This document shows, piece by piece, positions 9,062-19,780 of a DNA stretch of 64,000 nt; positions within the stretch are counted from its first letter, which is position 1, and each line of letters begins with the position of its first letter. A model generated the notes under the pieces. The model made no database searches, had not been told where the DNA came from, and saw only the letters and a program-made list of their open reading frames with translations. This stretch comes from Corynebacterium afermentans subsp. afermentans (GTDB lineage Bacteria > Actinomycetota > Actinomycetes > Mycobacteriales > Mycobacteriaceae): assembly GCF_030408355.1 (NCBI RefSeq), contig NZ_CP046606.1:1240001-1304000 (forward strand), given 5' to 3'. Made by a program: the position numbers and the translations under genes.

Positions 9062-10792
9062 CTAGAGCAGGCGCACCGCGTTCGGAGCCATGCCGGACCA
9101 ACGCACTGGAGCAATGGTGACGTTCTGGCCGGCCTGCGGTGCCTCGATCATGGTGCCGTCGCCGAGGTAGATGGCCACGTGCTGGTTGCCGCCCGGCCCC
9201 CAGAACAGCAGGTCGCCGCGTTGGGCCTCGTTCACCGGGACCTGGGTGCCGCGCTGGTACTGGTACCCGGTGTAGTGCGGCAGCGCCACGCCGGCGGCCG
9301 CAAACGCGTAGAGCACCAAGCCGGAGCAGTCGAAGCCGGACACCGAGCCGCCGTTCACGCCGGTGGTCGGGCCGTTGGCGTCGCCGCCGCCCCACACGTA
9401 CGGGGTGCCAATCTGGGACTGCGCACGCGCGATCACAGCCTCCACCTGGGAGGAATCCGATACCGCGGCGACAGACTTCTGCGACTTGGCGGAGACGTCA
9501 GCGGCAGTCTCGACCTCCGGCAGCACCGCGGAGAGGGAATCCGTAGAGTCTGCAGTTTCCGTGGTGTCGGAAGTTTGCTCGACCGTGCCGAGTGCACCGT
9601 TGAGACCGTCCGCGAAAGCGGTGACCAGCTCGGCGGCATCCGCATTGGAATTGTCGAAGGAGCCGTGGTTGGCCGCCACGCCGCCGACCATTGCGATACC
9701 GGCCGCGACAGCGCCAACCTTCGCGATCGTGTCGCTGTCCAGCGCCGGTAGGCCGGCGGTGGACGACAGCGCCGCAGTATCGCTATCCGACGACGTCTGC
9801 GCCACGGTGCGCACCGCATCGACCACGGTTTCACGGCTGGGCTCGGGCGCCTCCGGGGCGTCGTTGGACACGCGCTGACGAACCAGATCCACGACCTCTT
9901 CCGGCACCTCGTAGGTGGTGTCGCCCTTGGACACGGTCAGCGTTGCCGCATACGGGTCGGCAGCGATGGCGTTGTCGGACTCGGCTGCGGCGGTGTCTGG
10001 AGTTTCAGGCTGCGCCTGGGGCGCGTCAGCCTCCACTTCGGTCTGGGCCTGGTCCACTTGCGCCTTATCGGTCTGGGCGGGGCGCTGTTGATCCAGTTCC
10101 TTCTGAGCAGAATCCAGCTGGGACTGGGCGGCGTCGCGTTCGGCGACGGATGCCTCGAGGGCGGCGCGGTTGGCGTCGAGAAGCTCACGCGCGCTCGCCT
10201 CGGCCTGCTTCGCCTCGGCCTCCGAAGCGTCGGCAAGCTCGCTGGCCTGGCGAAGCGTGGCCTCCTCATTAGCCGCCTCGGCGCGGGCCTGCTCGGCTTC
10301 AGCAAGCTTCGCCCGCTTCTCCTCCGAGCGCTGGCGAAGGAAAAGCGAGCGATCCAGCACGTCGCGCTGGGTGTCCTTGCCACTGACGGCGACGAGCGCG
10401 TCGCTCGGGCTGGAGCCACGGTACTGCGATCGGCTCAGATCATCGAGCTCGGCGCGCAGGGCGTCGACACGCTCCTGCGCCTCGTTGAGACGGCGCTTCG
10501 CCTCATCCTTGCCGCGGCGAGCCTGCTCGGCCTTGACCTGCGCATCGTGCAGGTCCACCAGCGACTGGTTGACGGACTCCTGCAGACCGCCGAGGTCCAA
10601 GTTGAGCGCGTCGACGTCGGTCTGCGCGCGGGACACAACGGTCACAAGCTCGCTCATTCCGGAGGTGGAACTCTGACCATTGGCGGCCGGGCTGACTAGG
10701 CCCGCCACCAAAGAAATGGTTGCGGCACACGCGGTGGCGCCGAGCACATTTCGCGCACGGCCAAACCGGGTGCCCCTTTGTGGATTAGCCAC
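9062..10792 (-). CDS. Secreted NlpC/P60 peptidoglycan D,L-endopeptidase (RipA/RipC type)
   Basis: 576 residues from GTG 10792, chosen because AGGAG lies 7 bases upstream; an open frame extends to 10873 without a better site. Residues 1-40 are a basic, hydrophobic export signal ending in AANGQ. Residues about 45-245 form a long charged coiled coil, typical of endopeptidases held inactive until FtsEX engages them. A low-complexity acidic linker follows. The C-terminal C40 domain has the triad Cys489 (FDCSG), His538 (NQHVAIY) and Glu550 (MIEAP), with the same spacing (49 and 12) as M. tuberculosis RipA Cys383-His432-Glu444. It cleaves peptide stems during daughter-cell separation. By position it matches C. 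glutamicum Cg1735, called RipC in cell-separation work. Confidence 0.92.
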   Translation of the reverse strand: MANPQRGTRFGRARNVLGATACAATISLVAGLVSPAANGQSSTSGMSELVTVVSRAQTDVDALNLDLGGLQESVNQSLVDLHDAQVKAEQARRGKDEAKRRLNEAQERVDALRAELDDLSRSQYRGSSPSDALVAVSGKDTQRDVLDRSLFLRQRSEEKRAKLAEAEQARAEAANEEATLRQASELADASEAEAKQAEASARELLDANRAALEASVAERDAAQSQLDSAQKELDQQRPAQTDKAQVDQAQTEVEADAPQAQPETPDTAAAESDNAIAADPYAATLTVSKGDTTYEVPEEVVDLVRQRVSNDAPEAPEPSRETVVDAVRTVAQTSSDSDTAALSSTAGLPALDSDTIAKVGAVAAGIAMVGGVAANHGSFDNSNADAAELVTAFADGLNGALGTVEQTSDTTETADSTDSLSAVLPEVETAADVSAKSQKSVAAVSDSSQVEAVIARAQSQIGTPYVWGGGDANGPTTGVNGGSVSGFDCSGLVLYAFAAAGVALPHYTGYQYQRGTQVPVNEAQRGDLLFWGPGGNQHVAIYLGDGTMIEAPQAGQNVTIAPVRWSGMAPNAVRLL

Positions 10793-11104
10793 GAAGGTGC
10801 TCCTCACACCGCCCGTCGCGCACACTTCAACAGCGCTCGGGCGATCAAGAAAACCCGAGGCTTCAAAGCGCATGCGAAAACCGTGACTAGCGGTTCCACG
10901 AGCGGTCTAGATGTTGACTACTGACGCGGCAGCGCGAATCGCGACTGGCACAGCGGTGCCCTGGAACCTGGTACTCGGCGTGCTTCCCCACATGCCCGAA
11001 CCTTCGCGGACGCTTGACTAGAGCGCCCTATCGGTGCCATTGCGTTGCGTGTGACAACCATCGACCCGCGAGCCGATACGGGAACCATACGTCAAGGCAA
11101 CAAA

Positions 11105-11123
11105 CTTGTATCTCTTTTGTTAC
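11105..11123 (-). promoter_or_regulatory. Candidate MtrA binding site
   Basis: On the minus strand GTAACAAA-AGA-GATACAAG is a direct repeat of two 8-base units with a 3-base spacer. This is the layout reported for MtrA in C. glutamicum, with GTAACA as the key core. Peptidoglycan hydrolase genes are typical MtrAB targets. The second half deviates at one core base. Confidence 0.45.
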
Positions 11124-11200
11124 AAACAATCTCCCGAGTCAAGCCTGTTCACATGATTCACACCCGTCTCACCAGCGCGAACTTCGACCTCGGTGCGTTA

Positions 11201-11216
11201 CGTGACTTTTGTCACA
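11201..11216. promoter_or_regulatory. Candidate GlxR (CRP-type) binding site
   Basis: CGTGA-CTTTTG-TCACA matches the GlxR consensus TGTGA-N6-TCACA at 9 of 10 defined bases. It lies about 410 bases upstream of the endopeptidase start and about 125 bases beyond the end of the Rv1476-like gene. Confidence 0.4.
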
Positions 11217-11229
11217 CCATCGGCTGCGT

Positions 11230-11309
11230 GCTCGTAAAAGTTGACCAAACTGTTGAAATCGCGGAATTTGACCTGCGGGTTTTCGGGCGGCTTGTCAACT
11301 TTTACGAGC
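11230..11309. repeat. Perfect 16-base inverted repeat with 48-base spacer
   Basis: GCTCGTAAAAGTTGAC (11230-11245) is exactly inverted as GTCAACTTTTACGAGC (11294-11309). The spacer contains further TTGAA/TTGACC units. There is no U-run next to it, so it does not look like an ordinary terminator, although it lies 32 bases past the stop of the Rv1476-like gene. Confidence 0.85.
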
Positions 11310-11340
11310 GAGGAGGTCAAGCGCCCAGGCTTGTCGACGC

Positions 11341-11817
11341 CTAGTCGCCGTGGCGGGCGGAAAGCGCCGCTGCCGTGGCAACCGCGGCGAGCACCAACAC
11401 AGCGACCGCCACGGTCAGCGGCCAGTTCACCGAGAACGTGTTGGCGGCGTCGGCGAAGGCGTGGACGCCGACAACATAGTCCGGCTCAGCGACCATCGTC
11501 CGTTCCCCGCGCTCCACCTGTGCGCGGGTCAAAGAGTCGCTGACCCCGACAGCCACTTGCGGGGTACGCACCAGAACCGTGTCCAAACCAGTCTCGGCGG
11601 CGGCGTCCTGCGCCAGGTCGCGCAGGTCCGCGATAACTGGCGGTGTCTGCTCGAGCACAATCATTCCCACCGGAGCGAAAGCGTCGGTGTTGGCGTCGGC
11701 GAGAGCGGCCTCGAGGGCCGGACCCAGCTCCGCGTTCAGGGGATTGTCGGTACCGAACGCTACAGGGGACGATGCGAGCTGGGAGGCGAGCTCTTCAAGC
11801 GTGGCTTCGGTCTGCAT
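11341..11817 (-). CDS. Rv1476-family membrane protein
   Basis: 158 residues from ATG 11817 (MQTEATLEELA) with GGAGAGAC upstream; the frame is open to 11904 but without a start signal. The N-terminal 125 residues are soluble and acidic. One C-terminal helix (about 133-153, LTVAVAVLVLAAVATAAAL) anchors it, ending in a short RHGD tail. Position between acn and the NlpC/P60 gene matches M. tuberculosis Rv1476 and C. glutamicum cg1736. Function is unknown; an N-out topology next to a cell-wall hydrolase gene suggests an envelope role, which is inference from context only. Confidence 0.8.
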   Translation of the reverse strand: MQTEATLEELASQLASSPVAFGTDNPLNAELGPALEAALADANTDAFAPVGMIVLEQTPPVIADLRDLAQDAAAETGLDTVLVRTPQVAVGVSDSLTRAQVERGERTMVAEPDYVVGVHAFADAANTFSVNWPLTVAVAVLVLAAVATAAALSARHGD

Positions 11818-11912
11818 TGGCGTCTCTCCTCGGGCTGCCCGACGATCCAGATGGTCGATTTTGGAGTCTAACGGTGGGAACCGTTGGTGCGTCGATAGGC
11901 GCAATGCAAAAA

Positions 11913-11928
11913 CATAACGCGCGTACTG
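11913..11928. promoter_or_regulatory. AcnR operator upstream of acn
   Basis: CATAAC-GCG-CGTACTG matches the published AcnR inverted repeat CAGNACNNNCGTACTG except for one base in the left half. It sits immediately upstream of a TAATAT -10, a position that would block RNA polymerase. The acnR gene is the next gene after acn. Confidence 0.7.
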
Positions 11929-11929
11929 T

Positions 11930-11935
11930 TAATAT
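11930..11935 (+). promoter_or_regulatory. Candidate -10 of the acn promoter
   Basis: TAATAT lies about 95 bases upstream of the chosen acn start and abuts the AcnR operator. A second possible -10, TAGACT at 11959-11964, lies closer to the gene. No clear -35 is visible. Confidence 0.4.
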
Positions 11936-12026
11936 GGGCGCGGAACTATGGAAGGTCGCATAGACTGGTGGCTTGACCATAGGGTCGCTAATCCCTGATT
12001 TCATACGACGAGAATTGGAGCTCACC

Positions 12027-14804
<2,778 letters not shown>

Positions 14805-14824
14805 CAAGCTTTCGGCCGTCGCTT

Positions 14825-14853
14825 AAGGGGCCCCGCACGCCGCGGGGCCCCTT
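14825..14853 (+). terminator. Hairpin between acn and acnR
   Basis: A perfect 12-base stem AAGGGGCCCCGC / GCGGGGCCCCTT with a 5-base loop, followed by CCCCATTTTT. It lies 20 bases after the acn stop and probably limits read-through into acnR. Confidence 0.85.
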
Positions 14854-14897
14854 CCCCATTTTTCTCGCCCCTTTCTGGAGCCCGAAGGAGCCCCCTC

Positions 14898-15449
14898 ATG
14901 CCGATTGTCAGCGATGAAGAGCTGAAGCGCCGCCGCGGCGAGATCATCGACACCGCCCGCGTCTGCTTCGCGCACTACGGCTACGAGGGGGCGACCGTGG
15001 CCCGTCTGGAAGAGGCCACCGGCAAGACGCGTGGCGCTATCTTCCACCACTTCGGCGACAAGGAAACACTGTTCCTGGCCATCGCCGAAGCAGACGCGGA
15101 GCGGCAGGCCCAGGTGGTCAGCGAACGCGGTTTGGTGGAGGTCATGCGCGGGATGCTCGTGGACCGCACCTCCAACGACTGGTTCACCACCCGCGCCGAG
15201 ATCCTTCGCAAGCTGCGCACTGATCCGGAGTTCGAGGCGCGTTGGCGCGAGCACCAGGAGGTGCTGGACTGTGCGGTCCGCGAGCGCTTGGAGTCCAATA
15301 AGCAGATGCGTGACGACGTCCCCGTCGCCGTCGTGCAGACCTACCTGGAGACAGTGCTCGAGGGCTTCATCACCAAACTCGCCTCCGGTGAGCCTGTGGA
15401 CCGGCTCGAGGCGATGCTCGACGTGGTAGAGCAGTCAGTCCGCGGGTAA
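14898..15449 (+). CDS. acnR: TetR-type repressor of aconitase
   Basis: 183 residues, starting ATG after an AAGGAG site. The N-terminal HTH (about residues 15-60; ARVCFAHYGYEGATVARLEE, then GAIFHHFGDKETLF) is typical of TetR regulators. The C-terminal ligand domain (70-183) is all-helical. In C. glutamicum AcnR represses acn and senses citrate/Mg. The strong terminator between acn and this gene means AcnR is made at a lower level than aconitase, by partial read-through or from its own promoter. Confidence 0.93.
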   Translation: MPIVSDEELKRRRGEIIDTARVCFAHYGYEGATVARLEEATGKTRGAIFHHFGDKETLFLAIAEADAERQAQVVSERGLVEVMRGMLVDRTSNDWFTTRAEILRKLRTDPEFEARWREHQEVLDCAVRERLESNKQMRDDVPVAVVQTYLETVLEGFITKLASGEPVDRLEAMLDVVEQSVRG

Positions 15450-15473
15450 TTCCTAAAAATAGACTAAGCGGTA

Positions 15474-15479
15474 TAGAAT
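15474..15479 (+). promoter_or_regulatory. -10 element for a probable leaderless transcript
   Basis: TAGAAT (TANNNT) ends 7 bases before the ATG at 15487, with no ribosome-binding site between. Confidence 0.5.
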
Positions 15480-15486
15480 TGCCGCT

Positions 15487-16209
15487 ATGTCAAAGCTGCT
15501 TTTCCTCTCCCTTCGCAACGGCGAGATTGGGCCGGACGTCGCCCACGCCGAATACCACGACGCCCTGCGCGCCACGGGCGTAAGCGAAGTGGACATGGAA
15601 CTGCGTGTCATCGACTCCCCCGACTCCGAGCTCGGCCCCCTCGACCCCGTCAGCGGCATCATCGTCGGCGGCTGCTCACTGAATGTGACCAACCCCGAGC
15701 GCGATCCGTGGCACAAGCGTATCGACGACATCCTGTCCGCCACCGTCAACTCCGGCAAACCCGTCTTCTTTGTCTGCTTCGGCATCTCTTGGCTGGTGGA
15801 CCACCTCGGCGGCGAGGTCGGGCGCACCCACCCCGAGCCGTCCGGCCCGACCACCGTGAACGTGGTGGCGGAAGACGAGCTCGCCGGTCCTAGCGGCACG
15901 TTCACCGCCCTGACCGGCCACACCGAGAACCCGGTGCGCGTGCCCGATTCCCTCACCGTTGTGGCCACCGGTCCCGACGGCCTGGTGCAGATGGTCCGCT
16001 ACGGCGACCGGGTGTGGGCCACGCAGTTCCACGCCGAGATGGATGCCGACGCGATGCGCACCCGCATGGACTTCTTCCACGACTACGGCTACTTCCCCGC
16101 CGAGGAGTACGCTCGCATCGTCGCCGACCTGCCCAACCACGACGTGAGCCGGGCGAATGGGCTGTTGCGCACATTCGCCCGGCTCTGCACCGAGGGCCGG
16201 TTCGACTAG
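15487..16209 (+). CDS. Class I glutamine amidotransferase domain protein
   Basis: 240 residues forming one glutaminase-type domain: nucleophile Cys97 in FFVCFGISWL, then His182 and Glu184 in TQFHAEMDADAM complete the triad. It resembles the amidotransferase half of GMP synthase without the synthetase part; stand-alone proteins of this kind often act as gamma-glutamyl hydrolases or transferases. The gene next to acnR in C. glutamicum (cg1739) is of this family. It probably has a leaderless transcript. It overlaps the convergent oxidoreductase gene by four bases. The substrate is unknown. Confidence 0.85.
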   Translation: MSKLLFLSLRNGEIGPDVAHAEYHDALRATGVSEVDMELRVIDSPDSELGPLDPVSGIIVGGCSLNVTNPERDPWHKRIDDILSATVNSGKPVFFVCFGISWLVDHLGGEVGRTHPEPSGPTTVNVVAEDELAGPSGTFTALTGHTENPVRVPDSLTVVATGPDGLVQMVRYGDRVWATQFHAEMDADAMRTRMDFFHDYGYFPAEEYARIVADLPNHDVSRANGLLRTFARLCTEGRFD

Positions 16210-16874
16210 ATCTCGGAGACTTTCGCGTCGCCGCCTTCAAAATCGAGCGGGTTGCGGTCGAACTGCGTGCCGCGGCCGACCGATTCGACGATCACATCTG
16301 CCACAAGCTCGCGCGGGGTTTCTGACGAGGGGTCCCTTTGGTCGTCGAGAAGCGCGATGCCCTTACACGGATCATCGGTGAGGCGGGTGGGGCCGAGGAT
16401 CTGGTACGGCAGGTCAGAGGCGAGCAGCCGCTTATCGACGGCCTTCTTCGCCTCGACATAGGCGTACCACGGGCCGCCGTCGTCCTCCGTGGTGGCCTCG
16501 GCGGCGCCGGCATAGGAGACCATGACGGTAAACGGGGCGAACTCGCCGAGCTCCTCGAGCGCGTCGATCATCGCCATCGCCGCGTCGCGGTCCACGGCAA
16601 AGGTGCGCTCTGCGGAACCGCCGCCGGCGCCCGCGGACCACACGACCACATCGAACGGGGTGAGCAGGCGAGCCCAGTCTTCCTCGTCGAGGGTGGTCAG
16701 GTCGCGGACGATCGCAGTCGCGCCGTCGTCGACAAGCTGCTGCGCATGGTCGGGGTTGCGCACGAGCGCGCTGACGCTGTGACCAGCCGCGACGAGCTTG
16801 GGGACGGAGTGGCGCGAGACGTTGCCTCCCGCGCCGAGAACGAGAACGTGTTGGCTTTGCTTAGGTGTTTCCAT
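16206..16874 (-). CDS. NAD(P)-binding Rossmann-fold oxidoreductase (SDR-like)
   Basis: 222 residues from ATG 16874 (METPKQSQHVLVLGAGG). The N-terminal dinucleotide-binding motif is VLVLGAGGNVSRH, followed by ALVRNPDHAQQL, an Arg that would favour NADPH. DVVVWSAGAGGGS and MVSYAGAAEA fit atypical short-chain dehydrogenases of the NmrA/HSCARG class, and the catalytic pair is Tyr/Lys in WYAYVEAKKAVD. The C-terminal part LPYQILGPTRLTDDP is characteristic of this class. Substrate unknown. It stands alone on the minus strand between the amidotransferase and the ACT gene. Confidence 0.8.
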   Translation of the reverse strand: METPKQSQHVLVLGAGGNVSRHSVPKLVAAGHSVSALVRNPDHAQQLVDDGATAIVRDLTTLDEEDWARLLTPFDVVVWSAGAGGGSAERTFAVDRDAAMAMIDALEELGEFAPFTVMVSYAGAAEATTEDDGGPWYAYVEAKKAVDKRLLASDLPYQILGPTRLTDDPCKGIALLDDQRDPSSETPRELVADVIVESVGRGTQFDRNPLDFEGGDAKVSEI

Positions 16875-16903
16875 AACGCCCACCGTAACGCTATTTCAGC
16901 GCC

Positions 16904-16909
16904 TATACT
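16904..16909 (+). promoter_or_regulatory. -10 element for a probable leaderless transcript
   Basis: TATACT ends 6 bases before the ATG at 16916. No Shine-Dalgarno lies between. Confidence 0.55.
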
Positions 16910-16915
16910 TTGCGC

Positions 16916-17185
16916 ATGCACGCAATTATTACGACCACTGGCAAAGACCGTCCCGGCGTCATCGCCGCGGTTGCTAAAACCGCAGCCGACGAGGGACTGA
17001 ACATCCTCGACGTCTCCCAGACCATCATGGACGACTTCTTCACCATGATCATGCGCGTCGCTCTGCCTGAGGGCGATGTGGACATGGGGGCGCTGCAGGA
17101 GGCGTTCGACGCCGCCGGCAAGCCGCTCGGCATGGTCGTGCGCATCCAGTCCGAGGCCCTGTTCAGCGCCATCAACGACATTTAA
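16916..17185 (+). CDS. Small ACT-domain protein (UPF0237)
   Basis: 89 residues forming a single ACT domain: [20 protein letters not shown] (first strand and the Gly-rich turn that binds amino acids), [17 protein letters not shown] and a C-terminal [11 protein letters not shown] strand. Single ACT proteins of this family are found directly upstream of UPF0210 genes, as here (11 bases to the next start), so the two probably work together. The ligand is likely an amino acid but is not known. ATG 16916 gives the family's usual length; the transcript appears leaderless. Confidence 0.88.
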   Translation: MHAIITTTGKDRPGVIAAVAKTAADEGLNILDVSQTIMDDFFTMIMRVALPEGDVDMGALQEAFDAAGKPLGMVVRIQSEALFSAINDI

Positions 17186-17196
17186 GGGGGCCGGCT

Positions 17197-18561
17197 GTGA
17201 ATTTCGAGTTTTCAGACGCGCGGTTCCTCGACGTCATCCGCATGATCGAGGATTACCGCCTGGACATCCGCACCGTCACCATGGGCATTTCGCTCATCGG
17301 CTGCACCCGCCCCACGATGGAGGCCACCGCGCAGGCGGTGTACGACCGGGTTGTGGAGCGCGCGCGTGATCTCGTACCGGTGTGCGAGGACATCGAGCGC
17401 GAGCTTGGCATCCCGATCGTGAACAAGCGCATCTCCGTCACCCCCGTCGCGCTGGTGGCGGCGGGCGCCGAGGGCAACCCGGTGGAGATTGCCCGCGCGC
17501 TGGATCGCGCGGCCGGCGAGCTCGGCGTGAACTTCGTCGGCGGCTACTCCGCGCTGGTGGAAAAGGGCGGCACCACCGCTGACAAGAAGCTGATTTACTC
17601 CATCCCGGAGGCGCTGAGCGTTACCGATAACGTGTGCGGATCGGTCAACGTGGCGTCGTCACGCGCCGGCATCAACATGAACGCCGTGGCCAAGATGGGC
17701 GAGATTGTGAAGGAGGCCGCGGAGGCGACCGGGGACCGCTCCTCCATCGCCTGCGCCAAGCTGGTTGTCTTCGCCAACGCCGTCGGCGACAATCCGTTCA
17801 TGGCCGGTGCGTTCCACGGCATTGAGGAGCCGGACACGGTGATCTCGGTCGGTGTGTCGGGCCCCGGCGTCGTCGATAATGCGATCGCTCCGCTCAAGGG
17901 GGCAACCTTGAACGAGGTCGCCGAGGAGATTAAGAAGGCCGCGTTCAAGATCACCCGCGCGGGTCAGCTCGTGGGGACGATGGCTGCGGAGCGCCTCGGC
18001 ATGCCGTTTGGCATCGTGGACCTCTCGCTCGCGCCGACGGCGGAGATGGGCGATTCAGTGGCGCACGTGCTCGAGCGCATGGGCCTGGACCAGGTGGGCA
18101 CGCACGGGACTACCGCTGCGTTGGCGCTGCTCAACGACGCCGTGAAAAAGGGCGGCATGATGGCCTGCTCCCGCGTCGGCGGACTGTCCGGCTCGTTCAT
18201 CCCCGTCTCCGAGGACAAGGGCATGATCGACGCGGTTCATAGCGGCGCCATCTCCATGGACAAGCTCGAGGCGATGACCTCGATCTGTTCCGTCGGTTTC
18301 GATATGATCGCCATCCCCGGCGACACCTCCGCCGAGCTCATCGCGGGCATGATCGCCGACGAAGCCGCGATCGGCATGATGAACCACAAGACCACCGCCT
18401 CTCGCCTCATCCCGGTGCCCGGCACCAAGCCCGGCGACGAAGTGAATTTCGGCGGGTTGCTCGGCTACGCACCGGTGATTCCGATAAACACGGTGGGTAA
18501 CGACGAGTTCATCCACCGTGGCGGGTTCATCCCCGCGCCGGTGCACGGGTTCCGGAACTAG
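17197..18561 (+). CDS. UPF0210 (DUF711, PFL-like) family protein
   Basis: 454 residues from GTG 17197 with AAGGGGG upstream. It is full length for the family, which resembles pyruvate formate-lyase in fold but has no confirmed reaction. Conserved stretches include [40 protein letters not shown] and [18 protein letters not shown], plus a C-terminal [13 protein letters not shown]. It forms an operon with the ACT gene. The last 503 bases are duplicated at 20386-20888 with about 2% difference. Confidence 0.9.
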   Translation: MNFEFSDARFLDVIRMIEDYRLDIRTVTMGISLIGCTRPTMEATAQAVYDRVVERARDLVPVCEDIERELGIPIVNKRISVTPVALVAAGAEGNPVEIARALDRAAGELGVNFVGGYSALVEKGGTTADKKLIYSIPEALSVTDNVCGSVNVASSRAGINMNAVAKMGEIVKEAAEATGDRSSIACAKLVVFANAVGDNPFMAGAFHGIEEPDTVISVGVSGPGVVDNAIAPLKGATLNEVAEEIKKAAFKITRAGQLVGTMAAERLGMPFGIVDLSLAPTAEMGDSVAHVLERMGLDQVGTHGTTAALALLNDAVKKGGMMACSRVGGLSGSFIPVSEDKGMIDAVHSGAISMDKLEAMTSICSVGFDMIAIPGDTSAELIAGMIADEAAIGMMNHKTTASRLIPVPGTKPGDEVNFGGLLGYAPVIPINTVGNDEFIHRGGFIPAPVHGFRN

Positions 18562-18606
18562 CGGCCGAGACAATCACCGATCATCCATGATTCAGCATTT
18601 GACCGA

Positions 18607-19107
18607 TCACGCCCGTGCTCGCACCGCCGCGATGACAATTGCCGTAATAAACAGTGGGATTCCGCATGCTATCCAAACAAACAACATCCCGATACCCCAT
18701 AGGGCGGTGTGATCGCCTGCCCCCTGAACCGCCGTCATGATCGGGTAATAGAGCGCAGCCCCCGCAGTAGCACCCAGCGCGCCCATGAGCGGTCCACGGA
18801 CGGGGTGCGCTGGAACCTTTGCGCTTCCCAGCAAACAGACCACAAGCAAAAAGGGAATTGTTACAACAGCCATGTCTTCATCTGCTTGAAACGCAGCCCA
18901 CCTGTCAATGCCTGCGGATACAAGAGCCACAATGGCGCAGCTAATGACAGCTAAAGCGACCGCGTAGCTGGCGCTGGTTAGACCTGACTGAACGCGACCA
19001 TCCCTCTTGATGCCACTACTGCAAACGTAAATCAGTACGGCGACGGCCGCGGTAGGTACCAGGACCAATAACAATCCAAGTGCGAGTGCGGACACGATAC
19101 CGTCCAT
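18607..19107 (-). CDS. Hypothetical multi-pass membrane protein
   Basis: 166 residues, with about five hydrophobic segments: roughly 5-30, 45-65, 80-97, 105-125 and 135-160 (ALWGIGMLFVWIACGIPLFITAIVI). No family motif recognised. The local DNA is AT-richer than its surroundings and the gene lies, with the phospholipase gene upstream on the same strand, between a complete UPF0210 gene and the relic of a duplicated MerR locus, so it is probably part of an inserted segment. Could be an immunity-like or accessory protein for the phospholipase, but nothing in the sequence proves that. Confidence 0.65.
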   Translation of the reverse strand: MDGIVSALALGLLLVLVPTAAVAVLIYVCSSGIKRDGRVQSGLTSASYAVALAVISCAIVALVSAGIDRWAAFQADEDMAVVTIPFLLVVCLLGSAKVPAHPVRGPLMGALGATAGAALYYPIMTAVQGAGDHTALWGIGMLFVWIACGIPLFITAIVIAAVRARA

Positions 19108-19159
19108 CAGTTCTCCCCTCCGGAAGACGAAACTATCGCCACTTTCTCAAAAATAGAGG

Positions 19160-19702
19160 TCAGCACACCGGCCGGCAGGCCATGGCAGCACGGATTACCT
19201 GAATCGCTGCCTCAATGTAAGTTCGATCTGCTCCACCGTACTCCCCCTTGATGTTGTTCATGGTGGCCACAAACGCAACATCGCAGGCAATCATCGCGGA
19301 GCGGTCTCCATTTGCGTCTCCTATGCAGGTGTCGTGTCGCTGGCAAACGGAGTCCACGCTGTTTTGTGGGGCTCCGGGGCCGGAATTGCCGGTTCCGCAG
19401 TAGTTCCAACGATCCACCAGAGGAGCCCGAGCAACGGTTGAAGGCCCCTCCTCGTTAACCCACTTCTCTTGCGATATGTCGTTGAATGTTTCACCGATTT
19501 CCAAGATGTCGTCTTCCACACCGGCTTCACGGGCTTCTACGGTGTTGAACATCATCAGGCCGTTATCTTCGTACTCTACGAACTCGTCGAAGATTGCATT
19601 GATTTCGGGTGTCGATGGGTGGGCCTGCGCATTAACTGTCGTGGCAACGAGAAGCACCATTACACTGGTCACAGCTGTAATATCCAGCACTCGACGAAAC
19701 AC
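19160..19702 (-). CDS. Secreted phospholipase A2-like protein
   Basis: 180 residues from GTG 19702 with AGGAGG 7 bases upstream. A signal peptide (about 1-25, TTVNAQA cleavage) implies export. The mature part carries the PLA2 hallmark: a Ca-loop-like YCGTGNSGPGAP, then the catalytic His-Asp pair in VCQRHDTCIGDANGD. Cys residues in YCG, SVC, DTC, IAC, MAC and PVC could form three disulfides. PLA2 cleaves the sn-2 ester of phospholipids, and secreted bacterial forms may act on host or competitor membranes. The AT-richer context and its place inside a duplicated locus suggest horizontal acquisition. Confidence 0.75.
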   Translation of the reverse strand: MFRRVLDITAVTSVMVLLVATTVNAQAHPSTPEINAIFDEFVEYEDNGLMMFNTVEAREAGVEDDILEIGETFNDISQEKWVNEEGPSTVARAPLVDRWNYCGTGNSGPGAPQNSVDSVCQRHDTCIGDANGDRSAMIACDVAFVATMNNIKGEYGGADRTYIEAAIQVIRAAMACRPVC

Positions 19703-19780
19703 GATATTACCTCCTCATGGACATCGCACTACTGGCACCATCACGATCATTAACAGATGTTAACGAATTTGCCCTGATAG

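Larger units (their letters stand above)
10793..11340. other. 548-base non-coding region upstream of the endopeptidase gene
   Basis: No convincing gene lies here. Read on the minus strand it is the 5' region of the endopeptidase gene, and its first part follows the 3' end of the Rv1476-like gene. It holds a candidate MtrA box (11105-11123), a GlxR-like site (11201-11216) and a perfect 16-base inverted repeat (11230-11309). The 80 bases next to the start have an open frame without a start signal. Confidence 0.7.

Noticed and set aside
10793..11160. c-di-AMP (ydaO) riboswitch in the long leader of the endopeptidase gene
   Set aside because: Such riboswitches precede many actinobacterial wall hydrolase genes, but the hallmark blocks (GGGGACCC-like, GGGTGAA and GACAGCTAACC-like) could not be found on the minus strand.
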